This document shows positions 19,087 through 27,262 of a stretch of DNA of 64,000 bases, one piece after another. Source of the DNA: SHWB01 sp050246875 (GTDB lineage: Bacteria; Pseudomonadota; Alphaproteobacteria; UBA6615). Numbering within the stretch: position 1 is the stretch's first letter; each line of letters opens with the position of its first letter. The stretch spans positions 124,001 to 188,000 of the forward strand of contig JBFWVF010000003.1 of NCBI GenBank assembly GCA_050246875.1, written 5' to 3'. The notes beneath the pieces are model-generated. The model did not search any database. It was not told the origin of the DNA and saw only the letters and a program-made list of their open reading frames with translations. A program made the translations under genes and the position numbers.

Positions 19087-19854
19087 ATGCTGCATTCCCT
19101 GCTGGCTGGTGTCCTGACGATTTCGATCGTCGCGGCACTCGGTTCCGGCCCCGCGCACGCCCAGGGCAACCTGCTCGACAAGCTGAAGGGCATGGGCGTG
19201 CAGACCCCGGGTGGCGGCACGCAGGTTCCGGGTACCGGTTCGCGCAGTGCGCTCGGCGAGGCCGATATCGCCAAGGGGCTGCGTGAGGCGCTGAAGGTCG
19301 GCAGCGAGCGCGTCGTCGGCGCGCTCGGCAAGGTCGACGGCTTCAACAATGTCGCCGACGTGCATATCCCGCTGCCGGGAACGCTCCGCACCGTGCAGCA
19401 GGCGCTCGGCAAGGTCGGCCAGAGCGCCCTCGTCGACGACCTCGAGACGCGCCTCAACCGCGCCGCCGAGGCCGCGGTGCCGCGCGCCAAGAGCCTATTC
19501 TGGAAGGCCATCGAGACGATGACGCTGGACGACGCCCGGCGCATCCTCGACGGCCCCAAGGACGCCGCGACCCAGTATTTCCGCGGCAAGATGGCGAGCC
19601 CGCTGGCCTCCGACATGAAGCCGATCGTCGACCAGGAACTGGCGAAGGCCGGTGCCGTGAAGAGCTACGACCAGATGATGGGCCAGTACAAGTCGATCCC
19701 CTTCGTGCCCGACGCCAAGGCCGACCTGACGCAGCACGTGCTGGAGAAGGCCATCGACGGCGTCTTCCTCTATCTCGGGCGCGAGGAGGCGGCGATCCGC
19801 GACGACCCCGCCAAACGCACGACCGCCCTGCTGCAGAAGGTGTTTGCCAAATAG
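19087..19854 (+). CDS. DUF4197 family secreted protein
   Basis: A 255-residue protein with a cleavable signal peptide (LLAGVLTISIVAALGSGPAHA), so it is periplasmic or surface-attached. The body matches DUF4197: EADIAKGLREALKVGSERVV, DVHIPLPGTLR, LFWKAIETMTLDDARRILDG and the conserved ATQYFRGK. The function of the family is unknown. It starts 26 bp after the FNT stop and probably shares a transcript. A glycine/threonine-rich linker follows the signal peptide. Confidence 0.85.
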   Translation: MLHSLLAGVLTISIVAALGSGPAHAQGNLLDKLKGMGVQTPGGGTQVPGTGSRSALGEADIAKGLREALKVGSERVVGALGKVDGFNNVADVHIPLPGTLRTVQQALGKVGQSALVDDLETRLNRAAEAAVPRAKSLFWKAIETMTLDDARRILDGPKDAATQYFRGKMASPLASDMKPIVDQELAKAGAVKSYDQMMGQYKSIPFVPDAKADLTQHVLEKAIDGVFLYLGREEAAIRDDPAKRTTALLQKVFAK

Positions 19855-19895
19855 GTGCGCGCCAGACGGGCGGTCGGGCGTGCTAGAAGCGGCGG

Positions 19896-21092
19896 ATGCC
19901 GCCGCCCGTACCATCCCGCTTCTCGCTGATCGCCATCCTTGCCGTCGTCGCCGGCATGGGTCCGATGTCGATCCAGATCGTCGTGCCACTACTGCCGCGC
20001 ATCGAGGCGACGTTCGCGGCCGGACATGCCTTCACCCAGATCGCACTGTCGGGCGCCCTGGTCGCCATGGCCATCGCGCCGCTCGGCTACGGGCCGGCGG
20101 CCGACCGCTTCGGCCGGCGCCCGGTGCTGCTGTTCGGCATCGGCGCCTTCGTCGTCGGCAGCGCGCTGTGCTTCTGGGCCCCGTCGGCCTGGGTGCTGAT
20201 CGCCGGCCGCATCGTCCAGGCGGTCGGCGGCGCGGCCGGCGCCGTGGTCAGCCGGACCATCCTGCGTGATCTCTACAGCCGCGAGGAATCGGCCAAGGCG
20301 CTCAGCTACATGCTGTCGATGGTGGTGCTGGCGCCGCTGCTGACGCCGGTCCTGGGCGGCCTCATCGCCGATGCCATCGACTGGCACTGGGCCTTCGCCT
20401 TCACCCTCGGCCTCGGCGTGGCGGCGCTGGCCTTCACCCTCGTCGCCATCCCCGAGACCCGGCCGGCGCGGCGCGCGACCAACTTCCTGCGCGAGATGCG
20501 GACCGCCTTCCCGGCCCTGCTGCGCAGCCCCGGCTTCCTCGCCTACGCCGCCTATGCGGCCGGCGGCATGGGCGCCTTCCAGGCGATGGCAGGCGGCGTG
20601 CCGTTTCTCGGCGCGCAGTATTTCGGCTGGACCCCGACCGAGTTCGCCCTGCACTACATGATCATGCCGATCAGTTTCATGGTCGGCACCTTCCTGTCGG
20701 CCCGCCTGACCCAGCGCGTCGGCATCGACCGCATGATCCTGCGTGCCAGCGTCGGCGGCGCCGTCGCGGCGCTGGCCATTCCGGCGCTGTTCGCCGCCGG
20801 CTACGTGACGCCGTGGGCGATCTTCGGGCCCGGCTGCGTGCTGGGCGTGTTCAACGGCCTCTCCATGCCGAACGCCCAGGCCGGCGGCGTCAGCGTCAAC
20901 CCGGCGATGGCCGGTTCGGCCTCGGGCCTGATGATGTTCATGCAGATGACCGGCGGCGCGGTGTTCGCACAGGCCGCCGGCATGCTGCCGCACGACACGC
21001 CGATCGCCATCGCCCTGCTGATCGCCAGCGCCGCCGTCTTCGCCGCCGTCGCCTTCTCGGGCCTTATGACACTGGCGCGGCGCCGCGCCTGA
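19896..21092 (+). CDS. MFS multidrug transporter, Bcr/CflA type
   Basis: A 398-residue twelve-helix major facilitator exporter of the inner membrane. The MFS motif A region between helices 2 and 3 reads GYGPAADRFGRRPVLLFG, and RIVQAVGGAAGAVVSRTILRDLY is the Bcr/CflA drug-resistance signature. It probably exports drugs or metabolites by proton antiport. No regulator gene is adjacent. It starts 41 bp after the DUF4197 gene and converges with the cyd operon. Confidence 0.88.
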   Translation: MPPPVPSRFSLIAILAVVAGMGPMSIQIVVPLLPRIEATFAAGHAFTQIALSGALVAMAIAPLGYGPAADRFGRRPVLLFGIGAFVVGSALCFWAPSAWVLIAGRIVQAVGGAAGAVVSRTILRDLYSREESAKALSYMLSMVVLAPLLTPVLGGLIADAIDWHWAFAFTLGLGVAALAFTLVAIPETRPARRATNFLREMRTAFPALLRSPGFLAYAAYAAGGMGAFQAMAGGVPFLGAQYFGWTPTEFALHYMIMPISFMVGTFLSARLTQRVGIDRMILRASVGGAVAALAIPALFAAGYVTPWAIFGPGCVLGVFNGLSMPNAQAGGVSVNPAMAGSASGLMMFMQMTGGAVFAQAAGMLPHDTPIAIALLIASAAVFAAVAFSGLMTLARRRA

Positions 21093-21101
21093 CCGGCCCG
21101 T

Positions 21102-21209
21102 TCAGACAGCGATGACGCCGCGCAACAGCGCGACGACGAGGCCGAGGACGGCGACGCCGGCCAGCCACAGCGCGACGAACCACAGCGCCCGTCGGGCCCG
21201 CTCCGGCAT
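21102..21209 (-). CDS. Short DUF2474-type membrane peptide of the bd oxidase operon
   Basis: A 35-residue single-helix peptide (MPERARR, then a hydrophobic segment to the C-terminus). It starts 10 bp downstream of cydB on the same strand. Short one-helix peptides in this place (CydX or DUF2474) associate with cytochrome bd oxidases. The charged N-terminus followed by one transmembrane helix fits. The position is the main evidence. Confidence 0.65.
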   Translation of the reverse strand: MPERARRALWFVALWLAGVAVLGLVVALLRGVIAV

Positions 21210-21219
21210 CGCTTGCCTC

Positions 21220-22224
21220 CTACCCGTAGCCGTCGTCGTGTCGCACCTTGCCCCGGAACACACGGTAGCTGTGCACGGTATAGCCGAGGATGATCGGCAG
21301 CAGCACCGCCGTGCCCACCAGCATGAACACCAGCGTCGCATGCGGCGAGGCCGCCGCGCGAAAGTGGAGCGACGGCGGCACGATGGCGGGGTACAGGCTG
21401 ATGCCGAGGCCGAGGTAGGACAGCGCGAACAGCGCCAGGGCGAGCGGGAAGGGCCGCCGCTCGCGCCGCCGCCGCAGGGCGTCGGCAAGCAGCAGCGCGA
21501 CGATGCCGACCAGCACCGGCACCGGCGCCAGCAGGGCGATGTTGGGCCAGGCGAACCAGCGCTCGGCATAGGCCGGCACGAGCAGGGGCGTCCAGGCGCT
21601 GATGACGGCGACCGCCGCGAGTGTCGCCACGGCCAGCGGCGCGGCGAGGCGGTAGGCGCGCGCCTGCAGCGCGCCCTCGGTCCTGAGGATCAGCCAGCCG
21701 GCACCCAGCAGCGCATAGCCGGCGGCCAGCGCCGCGGCCGTGAACAGGCTGAACGGCGTCAGCCAGTCGTACCAGCCACCGGCATAGGCGCGGCCCTCGA
21801 CGGCGATGCCCTGCACGAAGGCGCCGAGCACCACGCCCTGGCACAGCGTCGCCACCAACGAGCCGGCGGCGAAGCCGGCATCCCACAGATGCGCGCCGCG
21901 CGTGGCGCGGTGGCGGAACTCGAAGGCGACGCCGCGGAAGATCAACGCCAGCACCATGACGGTCAACGGCGCATAGAGCGCCGTGAGGGCGATCGAGAAG
22001 GCCAGCGGAAAGGCGGCGAACAGCACGGCGCCGCCGAACACCAGCCAGGTCTCGTTGCCGTCCCAGACCGGGGCGATCGTCGCCAGCGCCGTGCCGCGCG
22101 CGTCCTTGCCGCCGAGCAGCGGCGACAGGATGCCGATGCCAAGGTCGAAGCCGTCCAGCACGACGTAGAGAAAGACGCCGAAGGCCAGCAGCAGGGCCCA
22201 GACCAGCGGCAGGTCGACGGTCAT
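21220..22224 (-). CDS. cydB: Cytochrome bd-type ubiquinol oxidase subunit II
   Basis: A 334-residue membrane subunit of a bd-family quinol oxidase that reduces O2 to water with no proton pumping. Signatures are YVVLDGFDLGIGIL near the N-terminus, PVWDGNETWLVFGGAVLFAAFP, and FRGVAFEFRH. About eight helices are visible. It overlaps the 3' end of the subunit I gene by 4 bp, so the two subunits are coupled. It is followed by a DUF2474 peptide. Confidence 0.92.
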   Translation of the reverse strand: MTVDLPLVWALLLAFGVFLYVVLDGFDLGIGILSPLLGGKDARGTALATIAPVWDGNETWLVFGGAVLFAAFPLAFSIALTALYAPLTVMVLALIFRGVAFEFRHRATRGAHLWDAGFAAGSLVATLCQGVVLGAFVQGIAVEGRAYAGGWYDWLTPFSLFTAAALAAGYALLGAGWLILRTEGALQARAYRLAAPLAVATLAAVAVISAWTPLLVPAYAERWFAWPNIALLAPVPVLVGIVALLLADALRRRRERRPFPLALALFALSYLGLGISLYPAIVPPSLHFRAAASPHATLVFMLVGTAVLLPIILGYTVHSYRVFRGKVRHDDGYG

Positions 22225-23552
22225 GGCGTCTCCTCCATGGCGTCGGGCGAGCGCGCCAGCAGGCGCAGCAGGTAGGCGATGCCGGCGCCGAACACGACCA
22301 GGTAGACCAGCGCGAAGGCGGCCAGCGACGAAGCCACCGCCGGCGCCGCGACGGGCGAGACGGCGTCGGCCGTCCGCATCAGCCCGTGGACGACCCAGGG
22401 CTGGCGCCCGGCCTCGGTCGTCACCCAGCCGGCGAGGATGGCGACGAAGCCGGCCGGCCCCATCGCGACGACGCCCCGCAGGTACCAGCGCGCGGCGGCG
22501 AGCCGCCCGCGCCAGGCGAGGACGGCGCCGAGCAGGCCGGTGACGATCATCGCCAGCCCGAGCCCGACCATCAGGCGGAAGCTCCAGAACACGAGGGTGG
22601 CATCGGGGCGTTCGTCGCGCGGCCAGGCCTTGAGACCGACGACCTCGCCGTCGGGATCGTGCGTCAGGACGAAGCTCCCCGCCTTCAGAATGCCAACCGC
22701 CCAGCGCGTGCGCTCGGCCGCCATGTCCGGCCAACCGAACAGGATCAGCGGCGCGCCACGCTGCGTCTCCCAGTGCCCTTCCATGGCGGCGATCTTGGCC
22801 GGCTGGTGGCGCAGCGTGTTGAGGCCATGCAGGTCGCCGGCGACGAGCTGCAGCGGCGCGACCACGGCGACCATGCCGATCGCCATCCGCAGGGCGGTTC
22901 GCGACGCCTCGCCGTCGCGTCCGCGCAGCACCTGCCACGCCGATGCGGCGGCGACGACCAGCGCCGCCGTCAGGTAGGCGGCGAGCACCATGTGAACCAG
23001 CCGGTACGGGAAGGACGGATTGAAGACGATCGCCCACCAGTCGACCGGCACGAACTGCCCGTCCACCTCGGCGAAGCCGGCGGGCGTATGCATCCAGCTG
23101 TTGGCCGACAGAATCCAGAATGCCGAGGCCAGCGTGCCGAGGGCCACCATCAGGGTGGCGGCGAAGTGCAGGCGCTCGCCGACCAGCTTGCGGCCGAACA
23201 GCATCACGCCGAGGAAGCCGGCCTCGAGGAAGAAGGCCGACATCACCTCGTAGGCGAAGAGCGGTCCGAGCACCGGCCCGGTGCGATCGGCGAACGGCCC
23301 CCAGTTGGTGCCGATCTGGTAGCTCATGACAACGCCGGAGACGACGCCCATGCCGAAGGCGAGGGCGAAGACGATCGACCAGTGGCGCCACAGGCGCATG
23401 TAGACGTCGCGGCGGCGCAGCAGCCACAGGCCTTCGAGCAGGGCGAGCCAGCTCGCCAGCCCGATGGTCAGTGCCGGAAAGACGATATGGAAGGCGATGG
23501 TGAAGGCGAACTGGAAGCGCGCGAGATCGACAGCCTGGGGCAGATCGCTCAT
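22221..23552 (-). CDS. cydA: Cytochrome bd-type ubiquinol oxidase subunit I (short Q-loop, CIO-like)
   Basis: A 443-residue subunit carrying the haems and the quinol site. The haem-ligand region RFQFAFTIAFHIVFPALTIG and the GRQPWVVHGLMRTADAVSP block are visible. It lacks the long Q-loop of E. coli CydA, as in cyanide-insensitive oxidases (CioA). Such oxidases support respiration at low O2 or under nitric oxide or cyanide stress. The ATG at 23552 is preferred over a GTG nine bases upstream. The order is cydA-cydB-DUF2474, with an MgtC-like gene 22 bp before it on the same strand. Confidence 0.92.
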   Translation of the reverse strand: MSDLPQAVDLARFQFAFTIAFHIVFPALTIGLASWLALLEGLWLLRRRDVYMRLWRHWSIVFALAFGMGVVSGVVMSYQIGTNWGPFADRTGPVLGPLFAYEVMSAFFLEAGFLGVMLFGRKLVGERLHFAATLMVALGTLASAFWILSANSWMHTPAGFAEVDGQFVPVDWWAIVFNPSFPYRLVHMVLAAYLTAALVVAAASAWQVLRGRDGEASRTALRMAIGMVAVVAPLQLVAGDLHGLNTLRHQPAKIAAMEGHWETQRGAPLILFGWPDMAAERTRWAVGILKAGSFVLTHDPDGEVVGLKAWPRDERPDATLVFWSFRLMVGLGLAMIVTGLLGAVLAWRGRLAAARWYLRGVVAMGPAGFVAILAGWVTTEAGRQPWVVHGLMRTADAVSPVAAPAVASSLAAFALVYLVVFGAGIAYLLRLLARSPDAMEETP

Positions 23553-23574
23553 GGCGCGCACTCCGGTCGCCCCG

Positions 23575-24066
23575 TCAGTCCTCCGTGCGCGGCGAACCGG
23601 CGGTACGCGTTATGTAGCGCTCCACGAGGTGCATGACCGTCAGAATCAGCATGGCGAGCGCTAATGTCACACCCGCGACGAAATACCAGCCGCCGCCCGT
23701 CGCCGCGCCGATGGCGCCGGCGACGAGGATGCTGGCGCCGGTGGTGATGCCTTTGACGCTGCCGCCGGAGCGGAAGATCGTGCCGGCGCCGAGGAAGGCG
23801 ACGCCGGCGGCGGTGGCCTCGAGCACGCGCAGCGGATCGACGCGCACGGAGTCGCGGTCGGTCATCGGCGCCATCGTCATCCCGATCGAGACGACCGCGA
23901 AGACGGCGGCGCCGAGCGCGACCAGCATGTGCGTCCGCAGCCCCGCCGGGCGATCGCGCGCCTCGCGGTCGATGCCGATGACCATGCCGAACAGCGCCGC
24001 GAGGACGAGGCGGAGCACGATCTCGCCGGGCGGCAGCGCCCCCGCCAGCAGGCCACCCTCGATCAT
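23575..24066 (-). CDS. MgtC/SapB family inner-membrane protein
   Basis: A 163-residue membrane protein with the MgtC N-terminal domain: LVLAALFGMVIGIDREARDRPAGLRTHMLVALGAAVFAVVS, then GVAFLGAGTIFRSGGSVKGITTGASILVAGAIGAA. It lacks the cytoplasmic C-terminal domain of Salmonella MgtC, as is common for SapB-like members. The family is tied to magnesium limitation, acid stress and ATP synthase control; the role here is unknown. It lies between the ferritin-like and cydA genes on the same strand and may be on either transcript. Confidence 0.88.
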   Translation of the reverse strand: MIEGGLLAGALPPGEIVLRLVLAALFGMVIGIDREARDRPAGLRTHMLVALGAAVFAVVSIGMTMAPMTDRDSVRVDPLRVLEATAAGVAFLGAGTIFRSGGSVKGITTGASILVAGAIGAATGGGWYFVAGVTLALAMLILTVMHLVERYITRTAGSPRTED

Positions 24067-24082
24067 GTGCGGGCAGGTCCGG

Positions 24083-24646
24083 TCAGGCGCGCGCCACGAG
24101 CCGCGCGGTATCGGCGTCGACCCGGTCGAGCAGGCCGGCGAGATCGTCGGCGTGTTCCTCCTCCTGGCGGAGAATGCCCTCGACCATGGTGCGCGTGGTG
24201 CTGTCGCTGTCGCCCAGCCAGCGCACGATCTCCGAGTAGGTCTCGATCGCCACGCGCTCGGCCACGAGGTTCTCGGCGATCATGTCGGCGAGGGAATGGC
24301 CGGCGCTGTATTCGGCATGCGAACGCTTGCGCAAGCTTTCGGGGCTGAAGTCGGGGTTGCCGCCGAGCTGGGTGATGCGCTTGGCGACCAGGTCGGCGTG
24401 CTGCTGCTCCTCGTTGGCGTGTTCGAGGAACTCGTCGGCGACCGGCTGGGACATGATGCCGCTCGCCATGAAGTAGTGGTTGCGATAGCGCAGGTTGCAG
24501 ACCAGCTCGGTCGCCAGGATCTGCTGCAGCACGTCGATGACGCGCTCGCGATCGGCCTTGTAGGCGTCGGTGACGGGGCCATCCTCCATGCGCTTGCGGG
24601 CGCGATTGCGGATGGCCTCGATGTCGGTCTTGAACGGCATGTTCAT
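24083..24646 (-). CDS. Ferritin-like/bacterioferritin-type protein
   Basis: A 187-residue four-helix ferritin-like protein. Candidate diiron ligands are in ILATELVCNLRYRNHYF, EHANEEQQHADLVAKRI, AERVAIETYSEIV and LRQEEEHADDLAGLL, the E-ExxH pattern of bacterioferritins. It may store iron or detoxify peroxide. AAGGAGTGA precedes the ATG. It follows the two small genes 24682-24990 and 25005-25295, which run from an EcfG-type promoter, so it probably belongs to the general stress response. Confidence 0.85.
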   Translation of the reverse strand: MNMPFKTDIEAIRNRARKRMEDGPVTDAYKADRERVIDVLQQILATELVCNLRYRNHYFMASGIMSQPVADEFLEHANEEQQHADLVAKRITQLGGNPDFSPESLRKRSHAEYSAGHSLADMIAENLVAERVAIETYSEIVRWLGDSDSTTRTMVEGILRQEEEHADDLAGLLDRVDADTARLVARA

Positions 24647-24681
24647 CGGTTCACTCCTTCCTTGGTGTGGTGCGATCCGGT

Positions 24682-24990
24682 TCATCGTTCGGCGTCGGTG
24701 CGGATCGCTTCCTCGTCGGTGAGGGATTCCTCGAGGTCGTCGAGCAGGATGGCGACGCTTTCGAGGATTTCGGCCGAGGCGCGATCGCCAAGGTCGCCGC
24801 TGGCGCGCAGCTTCTGCACGGCAAGCTGGCGCTGGCGCGCCATGTCGTCGGCCGCCGCGAGGGCCGCAGCCCGCGACGGCACCGGCTCTCCGCGCGCGCG
24901 CGTGCGGAAGTCGTCGAGACGCGTCGCCAGCGCGTCGAGACGCGCCTGGAGACGGCCGCGGTCGTGACCGCCTGAGTTCAGGTCATGCAT
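24682..24990 (-). CDS. Small helical protein of a stress operon, unrecognised
   Basis: A 102-residue, charged, probably all-helical protein (LQARLDALATRLDDFRTRA, then MARQRQLAVQKLRASGDLGDRASAEILESVAILLDDLEESLTDEEA). It has no signal peptide or membrane segment and ends in an acidic tail. I do not recognise a family. It sits between a 96-residue small gene (14-bp gap upstream) and the ferritin-like gene (35-bp gap downstream), all on one strand behind an EcfG-type promoter. Confidence 0.7.
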   Translation of the reverse strand: MHDLNSGGHDRGRLQARLDALATRLDDFRTRARGEPVPSRAAALAAADDMARQRQLAVQKLRASGDLGDRASAEILESVAILLDDLEESLTDEEAIRTDAER

Positions 24991-25004
24991 CTCGCGTCTC
25001 CGCG

Positions 25005-25295
25005 TCAGCCGTGCCGGGTCGGCACGCCGTCCGGCTTCTCGTCCTCGCCCAGCGCCCGAAGGGCGGCGCGGATCTTGGCCAGCGTGCGACCGCCCTCGCC
25101 CTGCTCGCCGTGCATGTTCATGCTTTCGTCGGCGGCAACCATGAGTTCCCGTTCGTCGCGCTCCCAGCGCTCGAGGATGGCGATCTTTTCCGCACGCGAC
25201 AGGTCGTTGCGGTGGAAGATGTCGACCGGCGAGTCGAACACGCGGGCCGGATCGTCCAGCGCCTTGTCCAGATCGATCGGGATGGGGTTGGCCAT
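25005..25295 (-). CDS. Small conserved-looking acidic protein, first gene of a stress operon
   Basis: A 96-residue soluble protein. The N-terminal part IDLDKALDDPARVFDSPVDIFHRNDLSRAEKIAILERWERDERELMVAADE resembles short proteins common in alphaproteobacteria near stress genes, with a conserved LERWExD-type helix. No function is known to me. The tail is polar. GGAGG lies just before the ATG, and an EcfG-type promoter (25320-25344) lies 25 bp upstream of the ATG, giving a short leader. Confidence 0.78.
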   Translation of the reverse strand: MANPIPIDLDKALDDPARVFDSPVDIFHRNDLSRAEKIAILERWERDERELMVAADESMNMHGEQGEGGRTLAKIRAALRALGEDEKPDGVPTRHG

Positions 25296-25319
25296 CTGTG
25301 CCTCCTGACCAGTGCGGCG

Positions 25320-25344
25320 AACGGAATCCGGAAGCGCGGGTTCC
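25320..25344 (-). promoter_or_regulatory. EcfG-type general-stress promoter for the ferritin-like operon
   Basis: On the minus strand GGAAC (25340-25344) is followed after 16 bases by CGTT (25320-25323), a perfect match to GGAAC-N16/17-CGTT. It lies in the 263-bp gap before the threonate operon and drives the small gene at 25295 and probably the two genes after it. Confidence 0.75.
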
Positions 25345-25558
25345 CGCCAGGGTCCACGACGCCGGCCGCCGGCCGCATTCACGCTCTGCTTCCACAATGT
25401 TCGGGGACGGGGCGGGGTTCCCTCGCCGGCGGCGAGCCGATCGGGCCGGAATGGCTCCTTACGCTCCGTGCACAGACGAAACGGCCCACGCCTTGACGCC
25501 CCCGCCCCTGCATGCATGCTGGCCCCGCAAACCGGCCGCAGAAGCGGGATTCCACATC

Positions 25559-26470
25559 ATGTCCAGTCATCGCCCCGTCGCCGTGATCGGACTCGGCGCC
25601 ATCGGCCTGGGGACGGCCCAGTCGCTCGTGCGCGCCGGCATCGAGACCTGGGGTTGCGACGTTCGCGCCGAGGTGCTGGCACGCTTCGTGGCGTCGGGCG
25701 GCAAGGCGGCCCGCACGCCGGCCGAGGCCGGCCGCGTCGCCGGCACCGTCATCGTCATGGTGGTCAACGCGGCGCAGACGCGCGCCGTGCTGTTCGGCGA
25801 GGACGGGCTGGCGTCGACGCTGGCGCCCGACGCCGTCGTCTGCCTGTCGGTGACGATGGCGCCGCAGGACGCGGTCGCCATCGGCAAGGACCTGGCCGGG
25901 CGCGGCCTGCGCATGGTCGATGCGCCGACCAGCGGCGGTGCCGCGCGCGCCGACAGCGGCAAGACGACCTACATCGTCTCCGGCCCGTCGGCCGACGTCG
26001 ACGCCGCCCTCTACGCGCTGGAAGCGACCAGCGAGCACATCTTCCGTGTCGGCGACACGGTCGGCCAGGCGATGACGGTGAAGACCGTCCACCAGCTCCT
26101 CGCCGGCGTGAACATCGCCACCTCGATGGAAGCGATGGCGCTGGGCATGAAGATGGGGGTCTCGCCCCAGGTGCTGTTCGACGTCGTCTCGGCCTGCGCC
26201 GGAAATTCCTACATGTTCCAGAACCGCGTGCCGCACATGCTAGCCGGCGACTACACGCCGCTGTCGGCCGTCGAGATTTTCGTCAAGGATCTCGGCCTCG
26301 TGCTCGATACGGGACGGGCCGAGCGCATACCGCTGCCGATCGCCGCCGCGGCGCACCAGCTCTATCTCGCGGCGAGCGGGTCGGGCTACGGCCAGGAGGA
26401 CGACGCCGCCGTGATCAAGGTCTATGCCGACCTCGCCGGAATCGATCTGCCGCAGGGCAAGAAGGCCTGA
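25559..26470 (+). CDS. ltnD: L-threonate 2-dehydrogenase
   Basis: Oxidises L-threonate to 2-oxo-tetronate with NAD (EC 1.1.1.411). The 303-residue beta-hydroxyacid dehydrogenase has a dinucleotide motif VIGLGAIGLGTAQSL at residues 9-23, substrate loop VDAPTSGGAARADSG near 120-135 and catalytic Lys in AMTVKTVHQLLAGV. The middle segment NSYMFQNRVPHMLAGDY is characteristic of the LtnD group. It heads an operon with otnI, otnK and otnC, the combination that defines the acid-sugar pathway, so the specific call is well supported by context. GarR-like tartronate semialdehyde reductase is the alternative from sequence alone. Confidence 0.88.
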   Translation: MSSHRPVAVIGLGAIGLGTAQSLVRAGIETWGCDVRAEVLARFVASGGKAARTPAEAGRVAGTVIVMVVNAAQTRAVLFGEDGLASTLAPDAVVCLSVTMAPQDAVAIGKDLAGRGLRMVDAPTSGGAARADSGKTTYIVSGPSADVDAALYALEATSEHIFRVGDTVGQAMTVKTVHQLLAGVNIATSMEAMALGMKMGVSPQVLFDVVSACAGNSYMFQNRVPHMLAGDYTPLSAVEIFVKDLGLVLDTGRAERIPLPIAAAAHQLYLAASGSGYGQEDDAAVIKVYADLAGIDLPQGKKA

Positions 26471-26473
26471 GCC

Positions 26474-27259
26474 ATGCCGAAGTTCGCCGCGAACCTGTCG
26501 TTGACCTTCAACGAAGTGCCGTTCCCCGAGCGTTTCGCCGCCGCCGCCAAGGCCGGGTTCACGGCGGTCGAGTACCTGTTTCCGTATGAATACGATCCGG
26601 CCGACCTGGCGGCGCGCCTGAAGGCGAACGGCCAGCAGCAGGTGCTGTTCAACGGCCCGCCCGGCGACTGGGCCAACGGCGAGCGCGGCATCGCCGCGCT
26701 GGCTGGCCGCGAGGACGAGTTCCGCGCCAGCGTCGACACCATGGTCCGCTACGCCACGGCGCTCGGCTGCCCCACCGTCCATGTCATGGCCGGTCTGGTG
26801 CCGGGCGGCATGGACGATGCGCGCGCTGTCGCCACCTATGTCGCCAACCTGCAGTACGCCTGCGACCGCTTCGCGCCGCACGGCATCACCGCCATCATCG
26901 AGCCGCTGAACCCGACCGATTTCCCGGGCTACCTCGCCTCGAAGCAGGCGCACGGCCGCACGTTGATCGAACGCATCGCGCGGCCCAACATGGGGCTGCA
27001 GCTCGACCTCTATCACACGCAGATGGGCGAGGGCGGCATCGCCGCGCATATCCGCGAGTTCCTGCCGCTCACCCGCCATATCCAGATCGCCGGCGTGCCC
27101 GGCCGCCACGAGCCGGATGTCGGCGAGATCAACTATCCCTTCCTGTTCGACTTGCTGGACGAGCTGGGTTACGCGGGCTGGATCGGCTGCGAGTACCGCC
27201 CCCGGGGCGACACGGTGGCCGGCCTCGGCTGGCTCACCCGCTACATGGCGGGACGCTGA
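26474..27259 (+). CDS. otnI: 2-oxo-tetronate isomerase
   Basis: Converts 2-oxo-tetronate (2-dehydrotetronate) to 3-oxo-tetronate (EC 5.3.1.35). The 261-residue TIM barrel of the hydroxypyruvate isomerase family starts MPKFAANLSLTFNEVPFPERF. Metal and acid-base residues lie in IIEPLNPTDFPGYL and in LQLDLYHTQMGEGG, and the C-terminal IGCEYRPRGDT supplies the last Glu. It starts 3 bp after ltnD. Hydroxypyruvate isomerase (Hyi) is the paralog alternative, but the operon argues for OtnI. Confidence 0.88.
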   Translation: MPKFAANLSLTFNEVPFPERFAAAAKAGFTAVEYLFPYEYDPADLAARLKANGQQQVLFNGPPGDWANGERGIAALAGREDEFRASVDTMVRYATALGCPTVHVMAGLVPGGMDDARAVATYVANLQYACDRFAPHGITAIIEPLNPTDFPGYLASKQAHGRTLIERIARPNMGLQLDLYHTQMGEGGIAAHIREFLPLTRHIQIAGVPGRHEPDVGEINYPFLFDLLDELGYAGWIGCEYRPRGDTVAGLGWLTRYMAGR

Positions 27260-27262
27260 GCG

